From contig JBLDXI010000002.1 in the NCBI GenBank assembly GCA_047495785.1, positions 2,542,001-2,606,000 of the forward strand: a stretch of DNA of 64,000 nt, written 5' to 3'. The notes beneath the pieces are model-generated. The model saw only the letters and a list, made by a program, of their open reading frames with translations, was not told the DNA's origin and did no database searches. The position numbers and the translations under genes are program-made. Positions 21,720 through 32,561 of this stretch are shown here, piece by piece; the stretch's first letter is position 1; every line of letters starts with the position of its first letter. This DNA is from Lepidodermella squamata. Taxonomy: Eukaryota; Gastrotricha.

Positions 21720-24131
21720 CTACTTATTTCCTGAGCGATGCCTCTGAAAGTTGATTAGAGAGGGTATCGATACGATCACGCTATTAGTAGCTGAAAAAAC
21801 CAGAATTCCATATGACAATGCACTCTGCTGTAAGGTGGTCGAGTCTTTAGCGGAGAAAGCGATCAAATTCACTAAAACCGCAGCTATGTAGACGGCAAAA
21901 GCATTCAAAGCTGCGACGCGGGCTGCCCGGAAATCGAGGGCCATAGAAATTGGCGGAATCTTCTTCCTGACCTCGATAGAAAACAGCGCGGCCAAAAGCA
22001 GCAATACACCATTCCAGCCGATGATCACACCAAGCCATTGCTGCAAATCAGCTGAGTGGCACGTATAGGTTTCTATTAGGAAGTAAACGTCTTGATCCGC
22101 ATCAAATTGCACTGGGGTTTCATATTTGAAAGCTGATACTGGATCAAGACTGAACCATATAATCAATAAGATAACCGTGATTCCTGTGAAGACGCAACAT
22201 CCTACGTTTATGAATATATTCGCTCTCCACCTTAAAATTATTCTGTCCACCAGGGCTAAATTTCTGTGACCTTCCATAAGGAAGTTCGAAGTTTCATTAG
22301 TCCGTACCGTCTCCCAATGCTCAACCGCATTGCTGACGCCGCCTGCAGAAATATTTGAACCACGGATTAAACCGGAATACATCGCAGACTCTGATACCGC
22401 TGGCTCAACTTTTTTCTCCTTCCGACGTCGGCGCATCAAGCTTCGATTTCCACTCATAGAAATCATGAGCATTCTTGAAAATAGATTCCCATTGACCATA
22501 GTCACTCCGACAGCTCCAAGGATTAACAATGAAATACATGAGTTGGTGTTATTAGCTCCATCAAAAGAATTCAGCGAGCCACTCGCGATAGCTGCACCTG
22601 TCAGGATGCTAGCTCCAATGTATAACAAGCAATTCGCAAATTTGCTATTATAGTCAAGAGGGGTTTTCGGATCCATAAGACCAATGTAACAGAAGATAAC
22701 TTCTGCGAGGGTTATTACGGCGGCTATTGATATTATCGTGTAAAATGAGCTTGAAGAGTACTCAAATCGGATCCGGCGAATTGTTGATAAATCTTTCGGA
22801 GGCCCACCTGAATGGGACAGCCATATCAGGGGTTGTTTTTCCAAAATGGTTACATTCCCCGAGCCATCGAAAACCATTTGCTGCGCTAGTCGGAGACTTC
22901 CGTTAAGAAATTGCGCGACGTGCAATGGCTCACCGTCGAACTCAAGCCTTTTTGAATAGAAAATGCGACCAGCTCTCAAACCATTGAAATCGGTTTTCGC
23001 AGCACTTTGATTGAGAACTTTCATAACTAGCTCTGGATATTCTGTGGAATTCTTCAAAGTTAAGTTGTGGACTGTCTTTAAAGTTCTTTCGGCTTGATCT
23101 AAAGCCATTAATGCTAATATCGCGCCATCGTGACAAAGGTGGCGAGTTTGATAGTCCATGAATCGGGAGTTGTTGATGGCAACATCCAGTGCTGAGTCGA
23201 AATATTTTGTATCGTAACCAAGGACTGAAATTCCAGTCGGTACTACAGCATAGAAGAAATTCCCGATCCAAATTGCGATTTTAAATTGATTAACAAGAAC
23301 TTCTGATGGACATCCGGGTATATTAACTGTGAAGGGCGAGAAAAAAGCTATCGAAGGAAGGACCCAGGCGAATCTAGGTCCTGTGATTGAAGCGTAATAG
23401 GCCTGGCATAGAATCTTCGCCACCAGAACTGTGTTGGAAGATGAAATTATTGCCAGCACCCTGGATTTGGTTCTTTCTATTTCCTTGAAGAGATCGGGCG
23501 CGGCTTCAGTAACGCCCGCCACCATGCTAAATTTGAGCCCGATCTTCAAGCCTTCTTCGTACAAGGATTTCATGCTGAGAACTTCGTTGATATTAGCCAT
23601 ATTTACGATAATTCCTATCTCATTCCAATGCCCAACAAGCCTCGAAAAATGAGCCATAGCCAAAATCATGTTGTCAACAGGCGTGACTGATCTGTATAAA
23701 TTAGGTAGCAACTTTCTGTTTGCGGTTAATGTTGGACCTGCACACGCGTAAGTGAACTGAACCATGCTGTGGTAACGCACAATTCCTGCTATTACATTGC
23801 ACAAGCTGCTGGTTCCAATGACTGCCGGGGAAATGAAACTATTTCCCGTAGTGTTAACATTCCCGTAGAAATCCATTAATGCTCGCGGGGCCAAAACGGC
23901 GGAAGGGCCTTCGTTGACCAGAGTTAGATTGATATGATATTCCTTTAGGTATGTATCCTGTCGATTGAAAAGTTCAACTGCAAGCTTTATCGCAGCTGTG
24001 CATGTTCGACCGTCAAGCGTTTCCCGGGCTGGAAAAAACGCTATGGTTTGCAATATAAATGGCTTTGCAACTTGACTTCCAACAGCGCTGAACAAAGCAA
24101 GCAAAAGCAAAGCAATACATTCGTTTGTCAT
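21720..24131 (-). CDS. GABA-B-like class C GPCR, paralogue 2
   Basis: A single exon of 803 codons from the ATG at 24131, exactly the length of paralogue 1. It has a signal peptide (MTNECIALLLLALFSAVGSQ), a Venus-flytrap domain at about 21-438 (VQFTYACAGPTLTANRK, RHLCHDGAILALMALD), SGGPPKDLS before TM1, seven TM segments, IIWFSLDPVSAF after TM4 and a very short tail. Differences from paralogue 1 cluster in the lobe-2 part of the ligand domain (about 150-240), in TM1 and in loop 2, while other blocks are unchanged. The two genes are separated by transposon remains. The ligand is unknown. Confidence 0.9.
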   Translation of the reverse strand: MTNECIALLLLALFSAVGSQVAKPFILQTIAFFPARETLDGRTCTAAIKLAVELFNRQDTYLKEYHINLTLVNEGPSAVLAPRALMDFYGNVNTTGNSFISPAVIGTSSLCNVIAGIVRYHSMVQFTYACAGPTLTANRKLLPNLYRSVTPVDNMILAMAHFSRLVGHWNEIGIIVNMANINEVLSMKSLYEEGLKIGLKFSMVAGVTEAAPDLFKEIERTKSRVLAIISSSNTVLVAKILCQAYYASITGPRFAWVLPSIAFFSPFTVNIPGCPSEVLVNQFKIAIWIGNFFYAVVPTGISVLGYDTKYFDSALDVAINNSRFMDYQTRHLCHDGAILALMALDQAERTLKTVHNLTLKNSTEYPELVMKVLNQSAAKTDFNGLRAGRIFYSKRLEFDGEPLHVAQFLNGSLRLAQQMVFDGSGNVTILEKQPLIWLSHSGGPPKDLSTIRRIRFEYSSSSFYTIISIAAVITLAEVIFCYIGLMDPKTPLDYNSKFANCLLYIGASILTGAAIASGSLNSFDGANNTNSCISLLILGAVGVTMVNGNLFSRMLMISMSGNRSLMRRRRKEKKVEPAVSESAMYSGLIRGSNISAGGVSNAVEHWETVRTNETSNFLMEGHRNLALVDRIILRWRANIFINVGCCVFTGITVILLIIWFSLDPVSAFKYETPVQFDADQDVYFLIETYTCHSADLQQWLGVIIGWNGVLLLLAALFSIEVRKKIPPISMALDFRAARVAALNAFAVYIAAVLVNLIAFSAKDSTTLQQSALSYGILVFSATNSVIVSIPSLINFQRHRSGNK

Positions 24132-24834
24132 TCTATAGATAGAAGATAGAAGGCTTAATTTGCGATTCGTAAAATAGGGTTTGATTTTAAGTTCGGAAGA
24201 CAAAGGGTTGTCCATAATTTTTCCATCTACTTCATGTTTGCTCTTTGCTCAGGACAAAAATAGCACGTTTTAGCAGCAATAAAAGTTCTCTAGTTTCATA
24301 ATTTTACCTCGGCATTTCAGTTGCCGTGTCATATCAAAACCGACGTACTGTTCAATGCAGAGTGACGAGAACACCGCGAAGACAATGTTTCTATAAGTTT
24401 GTTGAAAGCTGATGTATTTGAACTTTATTTGAACGAGTCAAAAGCGAAAAGTCATAAATAGCCCTTATTTCGGACACCTTCGTTTTCCGACCGAATTCCT
24501 GTACTCGCAGCCCTGTTAACAGTTGATCATTCAAGATGTTACCATTAATGATATCTTGGGATTTGGGATAATATCGATCAATTTCTTTTACCGAATGCTT
24601 TTGCTCTGGAAGTTTTAAAATGAGACAAAAGGAAAAGGTTATTCCCGATGTCACTGAATATTTTTTTAAATTCATTTTTATGCCTCATAAAAGACATCGG
24701 TTCGTAACTTTTACAGGCAATCGATTTTTGCTCTCCACACCTTGAGTTTGCTTTCCAGTAACAGTTGGAAATGAGAATTTGAATGTCGGATTTGTGAAGC
24801 TTTATTCGTCAACGTTTGAATGAGTATTGAGTAT
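24132..24834. other. Upstream region of class C GPCR 2 and spacer
   Basis: 24290-24480 matches the upstream DNA of paralogue 1 in patches. A conserved CTATTTATGA-like AT motif on the - strand near 24455 could be a TATA-type element. 24500-24834 has no recognisable gene. Confidence 0.5.
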
Positions 24835-27126
24835 TCAATCAGGCTTGTCCACCTTAAGCATTCGGTGAACCCAGTCTGCAATAGTTGGCAGAGCGAGGAT
24901 CACACTTGTCGACATCGATAGCAGTACCGCCGCGTAGGCATGAACGGAAATGCGCAGCGTTATTTGGTCTGAACTGACGAGCATTTCGAGTGCTGCAACG
25001 GCCGCGAAGATCCACGCAGCATTAGCAACGGAAATCCGGACAATGTTGGATTCAAATGACAGCACGGAGTAGCGATCGACGTTACCTGAAAACATGAGCA
25101 CGGCTGCGAACATGGCGAAGTGAATGCAAAACAGACACAGCCAAAATATTTTTTCGAAACGCGCGGTGCAGTGAAGCGTGGTTTCAGTGAAATAAGACTC
25201 CAAATCCGCGTCGAAGGTGATGGGCGATGTTGAACTAATTATTTCGTAACCTCGAGTGATGCTCAGCCAGATAACGGTAGAAAACAAATCTACCAAGAAA
25301 AGTGAAGCTGTCCCTGTGAAAACGAAGCGTCCGTGATGGTGCTTGAGCTCGGGTTTGAATGCCACTCTTTTCCTATTAGGAGCTCTCCTACCTTCTTGCA
25401 ACAATTTCGAGAGTCTCAGCAAAGGAGCCTTTCTCGGTCGCGAGATTTTCGCAGATTTCACGAGAAAAAGAGCCCGGCAGCATAAACTGCCCACTATCAT
25501 GCTTAGACCCATAACTAATCCGAAGGTTTTTGAGTAGCAAGAAATCAACGAAGGGTCGGAATGGCTGGTGACGCATGCTATTGAAGAAATATTAAGGATT
25601 AATCCGCCTATATTTGCCAGGAGATCCGCCATTCGCGTGTTTAACAACGGCGCCTTTGTTGTTATAGATTTATAGCCAAGCAGGAATTGAATCATAGATA
25701 CAACAAAGGTGACGAAGATGAATCGATAGTATGACCAATGAGGGTAGAAGTATTGCTGGTGCAAGACCGTCGATAGGTCTTTAGGAGGCTCGCCATTCTT
25801 TGTCACCCAAAAAGGCGAGTTGATCTGCTCCACGGTGTATCTGGAAAGGTCGAATAGATTCCCGTCCTTCTCATTATCGCCATTATAAACCAATTTGTAT
25901 AAGAGTTTCAGCTTTCCCGCAACAATCTGTGATATCCATAGAGGTTCGAAATCAACTTCAAGCCTTGATGAGTACTTGAACTCTCCAGCCCTGAGGCTAC
26001 GAAAGCCGCCCTCAATTATTGATTTATTAAGGAGGTCGATCACCAAATTTGGATCATGAGTTCGGCGTAGCGTCCTATTATGCCGTAGTAGCTTGTCTGT
26101 TTTGTCCAGCGCCAAAAGACCCTGCATGACTGCATCATGGCATATGTGCCTAATCGGGTAATCAAGAGGCTGGGACCCATTAAGGCGCATCCTTAGCTTC
26201 TGGTCGAACTCGGCGGGTCCGTATCCGAAAGAAGATGAACCAGTATCTTCAACGGCACTGAAATAATGGCCGACCCAGAAAGTAACGCTGAACTGTTCGT
26301 CAATTATCTCCTTAGAGCAGCCGAATTTTTCAGCTGGATCGGCGTTAAATGCGGCAAATGAAGGGATGACAAAAAGAAATTGAGGCCCACGAACCTGGTT
26401 TGCGTGAGCTTTGCACAAAAAGGTCACTAGGATGCGGATGTTTGAAGTTGCCACGAAAACAACACGTGCTGAGTTATTTCTTAATTTCGAAAAAAGCTGA
26501 TCGCCAATGTCAAGAGGAAATTCTATCGAAGTTATTCTTAATCCAGCAGAAATTAGGCTGGGATGAACGTATTTTATGCTGTAAAATTCAGTTTGATCTT
26601 CCGGGCTTCCGATTATAACGATCTCCCTTAATTTTGCAATAAATTTTGTAAAATATAATCCGGCGATGGCAGATAACTCGGCGGGTTGAGCGACGCGAAA
26701 AAGGTTGGGAAATCGTCGCCTGTTCTTCGTAAAAAGCGCTGAAACGCAGCCGTAGCTCAGCTGAATCATTTTGAAATGATGAATTATTGGCGCAACGAAT
26801 TGACATTTTCTCCAGGGTCCTATTACCAACGGAGCTACGTAAACCAGATCGGAGGTGTAAGCCTGTTGAATGAAGTCGACCAGCTCTCTCGGACCATAAT
26901 CACCTTGATGACCTTCCTCTCTGAAAACTGGTTTCAAGCTATATTTTTGCAGAATGTTGAGGTGTTGAGCTGCTTCAAATGCGATTTCCATCGCTGATTT
27001 ACAAGCTCGCCCATCGAACTCATTTTCAGACGGAGTAAGTACTAGCAGCCTCAATTCTTTGGGAGCTTTCAAGGCAAATGGTCCGGGTACAAAAATTATA
27101 AACAAAATAAGAGTTATGCCTGTCAT
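24835..27126 (-). CDS. GABA-B-like class C GPCR, paralogue 3
   Basis: A single exon. The ATG at 27126 (763 codons) starts directly with a signal peptide (MTGITLILFIIFVPGPFALK); an in-frame ATG at 27159 would add 11 residues. The Venus-flytrap domain (about 25-440) has IQLSYGCVSALFTKNRRRFP, NLFRVAQPAE and RHICHDAVMQGLLALD. NGEPPKDLSTV (about 444) precedes TM1. TM1-TM7 follow, with VIWLSITRGYEI in place of the DP motif after TM4 and LALPTIADW after TM7. Loop 2 is shorter than in paralogues 1, 2, 4 and 5. The gene lies 150 bp downstream of the PLC-X gene on the same strand. Confidence 0.88.
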   Translation of the reverse strand: MTGITLILFIIFVPGPFALKAPKELRLLVLTPSENEFDGRACKSAMEIAFEAAQHLNILQKYSLKPVFREEGHQGDYGPRELVDFIQQAYTSDLVYVAPLVIGPWRKCQFVAPIIHHFKMIQLSYGCVSALFTKNRRRFPNLFRVAQPAELSAIAGLYFTKFIAKLREIVIIGSPEDQTEFYSIKYVHPSLISAGLRITSIEFPLDIGDQLFSKLRNNSARVVFVATSNIRILVTFLCKAHANQVRGPQFLFVIPSFAAFNADPAEKFGCSKEIIDEQFSVTFWVGHYFSAVEDTGSSSFGYGPAEFDQKLRMRLNGSQPLDYPIRHICHDAVMQGLLALDKTDKLLRHNRTLRRTHDPNLVIDLLNKSIIEGGFRSLRAGEFKYSSRLEVDFEPLWISQIVAGKLKLLYKLVYNGDNEKDGNLFDLSRYTVEQINSPFWVTKNGEPPKDLSTVLHQQYFYPHWSYYRFIFVTFVVSMIQFLLGYKSITTKAPLLNTRMADLLANIGGLILNISSIACVTSHSDPSLISCYSKTFGLVMGLSMIVGSLCCRALFLVKSAKISRPRKAPLLRLSKLLQEGRRAPNRKRVAFKPELKHHHGRFVFTGTASLFLVDLFSTVIWLSITRGYEIISSTSPITFDADLESYFTETTLHCTARFEKIFWLCLFCIHFAMFAAVLMFSGNVDRYSVLSFESNIVRISVANAAWIFAAVAALEMLVSSDQITLRISVHAYAAVLLSMSTSVILALPTIADWVHRMLKVDKPD

Positions 27127-27275
27127 TCGTGTAGGAGATCGACATATTTCGCGTTTCATTTTCGTAAGAAAAATTCACGAATTATTGATTTCGAGCGTCA
27201 ATGCGTGAGGCAACTTCCTTTCTACTCACTTTACCGGACTTTACAAAGAGATACAAAGACGTCATTATTATTTTA

Positions 27276-28488
27276 CTAATAATTAAGCTGGATTACAGTT
27301 TGAGTGAAATTTGCCATCTCAACAAAATCAGCAATACAAATCGCAAATTTATCGAAATTAGATTCCGGGAACAAGTATTTCCCATTCAAAGAAGTTTCCT
27401 CGTTTATATCGACGTATTGAGGCACAGTGGTACTGGCGGGTTGTCGAACAGTTCTGATGACAAAGCCTCGTGACAGAGATCGCAGCCAGGCGACGAAAGC
27501 AGGCGTCGCTTTTCCAGCCAAATCTGTGCGCGTTGACCCGGAACCAAACTGGGACACGCCCATCCCGGATGATGGTGTCAAGACACCTTGGTAGACAAAA
27601 AAGCGGCGGATAATGTCACCCCGTTCACGCATCCTCTGGACAAAAATAGAAATTCAATAATTAAGGTTGATTGACGAGGAATCTCACCGTATCGAGAAAA
27701 GAGATCATTGTATCGACGTCTTGCGCCTCTGCGTATTTGCTGTAAACCGCGCCATGGGGCCAAAAACGATTACCTGAAACTCGCATTCCATAGGTATTGT
27801 GATAAATAATTATAACTTGCTGCCCTTTCGCCTGAAGTTTATTAAGCGTTAACAGGTCCAAACGGCCCCATTTCCGATATGAAACAATGCGATTAGCGAA
27901 AGTCATAACGAGGTAGACTGCGAGTTGCCGGTGATTCTCGTACTTCATCCCGTGAAAGTGGTTGAAATCCAAGATAACAACTTCATAAGGATGGGCCGTC
28001 AGAAACGCGTTGAGTTGATCCAGCTCGAACCAAACAGGTCTGCCCCAAAGTAAATGAGCGAATCTGATCTGGTTTGTCTGCTCGTCGAAAGCGACTCGGG
28101 CGTCGAAGTAACGAATGCCAGCGTGTAGTTGTTGTGTAATATCTAGCGACTGCGTTGTAGCCCATTTTTTCAAGATCGAGCGAAAATTATCCCGGCCATA
28201 GAAAATCGACATGAGGTTGAGCATTCGCATCTGAGTAGCGGTGATATCGGGCGAATATTTCAGGTCGGGATTGTCATCGAGCCAATAACTGAATGAGTCG
28301 TGAGATCCAGGAATTGCCAAGTTCAGCAGTAAACGATGTCGAACTTGAAGCGACGAACAAGTCATCCAAAATGCCGGGGACATGGCGAAACAGGCTTCAG
28401 GTTGATCAGGTGTATAGTAATCCTCGAAAATGTGTCCATTTATAATCAAAATCCAGGTAAAAAATAAGGCAAGAGAATTAAAGTGCAT
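27276..28488 (-). CDS. Secreted PI-PLC X-domain protein (PLCXD-like)
   Basis: Two exons, 28488-27688 and 27635-27276, with a 52-bp intron, give 386 codons. An N-terminal hydrophobic stretch (HFNSLALFFTWILIINGH) looks like a signal peptide. The X-domain features are present: LAIPGSHDSFSYWLDD with the first catalytic-type His, QQLHAGIRYFDARVAF with the metal-site-like residues, RFAHLLWG with the second His, and VVILDFNHFHGM. The family is related to bacterial phosphatidylinositol phospholipase C and cleaves or binds phosphoinositides. With no Y, C2 or PH domain visible it is a PLCXD-type enzyme, here probably secreted. It sits inside the class C receptor cluster, and a signalling link is only a guess. 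Confidence 0.88.
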
Positions 28489-28586
28489 TTCACATTAAAT
28501 TTTATTTCAATAAATCGAAAAACATCAAACAATTATGACACCGCATTACGTAACAACTGTTCCTTTGTGTAAACAGAGTCTACTTA

Positions 28587-31150
28587 TTATGAAGCACGAT
28601 ATTTTCCCATTCGGCTTGGAGTTGCAATCGTAACCGTTCGTTTTTGAGTTTTCCTCGCTATGGCAGGAAAGGCTGATATAAAACCAGTGCTTCCAGTGAG
28701 AATTAGGGTTCCAAAAGAATAAATGCTCGTCTGCATTGTGGTTTGCTCCGAGTGAACAACAGCAAGAAGGAAAGCAATGCAATAAAACATAACCGTATAA
28801 TTAACGACAGCCAGACGGGTGCAAAGGTACTCCATTTTCAGTTTTCTCCCTGTCTGATACGATCTGAGGACATAGGCGAAGAAGGAACCGATCGCCAACA
28901 TTAGAACATTGAAACCTCCGATTGAGGCCAGCCAGGCAAAGCTCGACTCCGTTCCACAGTACAGGGTAGTAACATCGACATAGGAGTCAAATACAAGATC
29001 GAAATACACAGGGCTAGAAATAGGTCTCATGCGAAAAGGGGAGCCCTCCATCCACACGATAAGAATCAAAGTTGCAACGATCATCGGCAGGAAAAATGCA
29101 GCGGCGAGTAAAGTGCCTTTGAATGTGAAAGTGGGCTCTTCCATCAATCCCGCCAACGCAGAAGCACTGAATGAAGAACCAGGTCGAGATGAAGTCACTG
29201 AAGGCTTCAGCTTCTTAGACGGTGGCATTTTCGGAGGTTTCAGAATTTCTCCCCCTGAATCAGATGATACAGTTGCCTTAGTTGATCGATTATTACTTTG
29301 CTGCGTGCTTAGTGGGGTATGTTGTTGGGGGGCGTTAGCCATCGCCCACCGGACGATGTTCATGACAGTTCGGGCACGTTGCAGCTCTGTTACAGCATTG
29401 TGTAACATCCAAACTTTTCCGAACAAGCTGCTGGACATTGCTGTTAAGCCAAGAATTGCGAAAGTCACCCTCGCTTTATGAAGAGCGACATTCGTGAAGT
29501 CTTCCCGAAAATAGAACAGCATTCCGAGCAATGATGATATTTGCGTGAACACAGACCCGCCAATAATGCCGTAGGTTGCCAGATCAATAGGGTAAATTTT
29601 GCGCGAATATTTAGCAATTAGCGTAATGAATACGAAATTCGATACAAAGCAGATGAACCATATAGGCAGCCCCGTGAAGAAGACACCGTCGGGGTATCTG
29701 TAGTATAAATGGACAACCTCTGACAAATCTTTCGGTGCTTTGCCTGATTCTGTAAACCAAACTGGGTTTTGAATTGTCCGCATCTGGTAGTCTGACAAGT
29801 TTCGTTCTTGAATTGGAGCGTCACTAGATATGTTCGGTTCGATTTTGTAGATCAGTTTAGGAATGCCATCAACAGCTTGCATGGTCCATGTTGGTTCGTA
29901 ATCCATTTCCAATCGCTTCGAGTACTTCATCAAACCCACCCTGAGGCCTCGGAATGACGTTTCAGCGGCGCTAGTGTTGACAACTTGCATTACAAGTTCA
30001 GGCTCATTTCTGAAATCGAGCAAGCTTTTGTTGTAGCGGGCTCGCAAAACTCGATCACTCCGGTCCAGGGCCATGAGAGCTTGCAGAGTAGAGTCGTGGC
30101 AGGCGTGGCGAATGGCGTAGTCCGTAGGCCTCGATCCATTCAAAATCGTGTTCAGGCGAGCATCAAATGTTAGCATGTCATAGCCGAGCGAAGAATTTCC
30201 CGTGTATTCTACGGCACTGAGAAAAACCCCGACCCATAACGAGTGCTTGAATTGCTCGAGGATTTTCTCCCGTGTGCAGCCTGGTATACCGAAAAACTTG
30301 ACAACATCAGGAGAAAAGTAGGCAAAAGCCGTGATGAGGAACATGTATCGCGGGGGTCGGATTCCAGCATCGTAAGCCATGCACAGAAACTTGGCAACCA
30401 TTGGAATGTTGGCAGTACCTATCGAGATCGATCTTGCCCCGCTATCTTTGAATGCTTGGATGACAGAACTGTCTACGTCAATTTCAGACGTGAATATGGC
30501 GAATCTAATTCCGTTGTCCACCGTGACTCTGTAAATTTTCCTATTGCTCGGGTATTCCTGTATCAAAAAAGCTCAATAAGTTAACAGTGAAAAAATAATA
30601 CGCAGCTTACATTTGAATTTCCAGCCCAGGTGAGCATGCCAACCTCTTTGTGGCCAGCAATGAATTTCGAGAAGATTGTACCCGAAGCACCAGTCTCTTC
30701 AGCTGGCAACAAAGCTCGGTATAGATTCGGGTACTCCTTCCTGTTCGCCGAGAATACAGCGGCCGTGCATCCATAGCTGAACTGAACCATTTTGTAGAAC
30801 AGCGACAAGTGCGATGAGTATTGGCAGAAGCTGAAGGATCCGACAAAGGCTGGGGCTAGATTTACCTCAGGATCATCAGCCAGCCGCATAAAATCGAGTA
30901 TTGTTTGTGGAACAAGAATAGCATTGACCCCTTCCTCCTTAAAAACGGGCACGATATTGTAATCGGGTAGGATGCCGGGGTGTTTGTTAACTGCATCGAA
31001 TGCGATCTGCATTGCACCAGTGCAGGATCGGCCGTCCAGCGACACCTTCGATGGAGTGATCGCTAAAAGTTTCAGATCGTAGGGTTTTGCCGCGTAGCAA
31101 GACCAAACTGCTGTCAAAGCGGAAAGGAACAGAAACGGGTTTATAGCCAT
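28587..31150 (-). CDS. GABA-B-like class C GPCR, paralogue 4 (one intron)
   Basis: Two exons, 31150-30611 and 30557-28587, with a 53-bp intron, give 836 codons. A signal peptide (MAINPFLFLSALTAVWSCYA) leads into a Venus-flytrap domain with DGRSCTGAMQIAFDAV, VQFSYGCTAAVFSANRKEYP and RHACHDSTLQALMALD. SGKAPKDLSEV lies before TM1 (about 450). Loop 2 is about 100 residues and rich in Ser, Thr and Gln. IVWMEGSPFRMRPI follows TM4. The tail of about 20 residues is basic. This is the only member of the six with an intron, placed in the flytrap domain after GNSN. The ligand is unknown. Confidence 0.88.
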
Positions 31151-31648
31151 ATTTAATTTGAAAGAAAGAGTTGATCAACGCCAGTTAATCTCGCGCTTAT
31201 ATACAACTCAGAACTCAGAGTCTGCATGTCAGCTTTTAATAAACTTAAAACACATTTGATGAGAAGTTAAGTGGTTTCATCACGCGGGGAAACGAACCTC
31301 CGCGATTTCAATCAACCGAAAGTGATCTTGCGGATAAGAAATTTGACCAAGAAAAAACGCTTAAAACATCTTTAATCTCATGTCTGGGTTACTAAAATGC
31401 CTGGAGCCAGCAGGAAAGTGATGGGATCTTTGGAGTAGGGCAACTCAGCTAAGTGCATCACTTAATGCATTAAGTGGCTCCATCATAAGTTATTTTTTGT
31501 CATGTTCTCCGGTGAAGTCTTCAATCAAAATTAATTGTCCCTCCGACCTTTTCGCTAAATTCCATCCGATAATAAACAAACTTGTTATCGATCAGCTACC
31601 ATAAAAAGCAAACTTCATGGGGTTACATGCATTTTTATTCATCAGAGT
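31151..31648. other. Upstream region of class C GPCR 4
   Basis: No gene is visible. The sequence is AT-rich and ends at the left arm of the palindromic repeat element. Confidence 0.5.
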
Positions 31649-32133
31649 GGCTATTCGTACATATATATGTACGCCATTTTGGCTATTCGTACATATATAT
31701 GTACGCGAAAATGACTATTCGTACATATATATGTACGTGATTTTGGCTATTCGTACATATATTTTTAGAAAAAAATTGAACTGGTGCCATGTGTACAATT
31801 TTTTAGGTAACACGTTGAATTTTTTACTACAGATCGGAAATTGGGTGAATTTAGAACCCTGAAATTTTCAGCTCCGTGGGCACATCTCTAAGGAAACTAG
31901 AGGGGTAAATGATGCATCGGTTTTAGGCCCATACCAAAAGGTAGGTTGGTCCCAGCATGTCAAATTTTTTGGCACAACTTCTGCACAATTAGGTATATCT
32001 TCCCCTAAATTCTCAAGTCTCTATGAGCTACCGTTGAAATTCAGCATCAAATTCAATATCAGCAAAAAATCAGCTGAAAATATGTACGAATAGCCAAAAT
32101 GGCGTACATATGTATGTACGAATATCCGCACTC
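31649..32133. mobile_element. MITE-like element with palindromic 32-bp tandem arms
   Basis: The left arm is 3.7 copies of an exact 32-bp period (31649-31680, 31681-31712, 31713-31744, 31745 onward), each holding the palindrome CGTACATATATATGTACG. The right arm at about 32081-32133 is an inverted, imperfect copy of the outer unit (TATGTACGAATAGCCAAAAT, then a second palindrome). The 330 bp between have no coding content. Long inverted ends around a non-coding core are the hallmark of a non-autonomous DNA transposon. Confidence 0.7.
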
Positions 32134-32561
32134 TTTATTCATTTTCCAAATTTTCATAAAGTTTAAGAGATTGCTTATTAGAGTAAGCTTGAAGACGGAC
32201 TAAATGGTATACAGCCAGGTTTTACAAGGATTATCATAAGAACATTCCATAAGAACATAAGAACATAAGATTCATAAGAACATCCCTGTTACGCTCAACA
32301 CAAGAGACTAATCATTCTTTAAAACTAAAGAGTTACAGAGCACTCAAGTTTTAAGCACACCTAGAGAGAACGATCAAATAATCAGGTAGCATTCCGCCAA
32401 ATTTTAAAACTTGATTCTAAATTATCAGGTAAAAAGCGAATCCAGCCTTCAATAGACATTTTTTTATCATTTTTGCCAACATTTTTAAGCGGCGTTTCCA
32501 GACAACAAATCGCAAAGAAAACAAAACAACTATTTGATGGCAGTATTCGTGAGTTGTTTAT
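32134..32561. other. Spacer with a short CATAAGAA repeat
   Basis: No gene is seen. 32238-32282 is a short imperfect array of AACATAAG / CATAAGAA units. Confidence 0.4.

Noticed and set aside
29029-29481. 150-residue + strand frame
   Set aside because: It is antisense to loop 2 and TM3 of receptor 4.
31649-31768. Regular 32-bp repeats as a CRISPR array
   Set aside because: The repeats are directly adjacent with no unique spacers, each unit is itself palindromic, and the DNA is from an animal.
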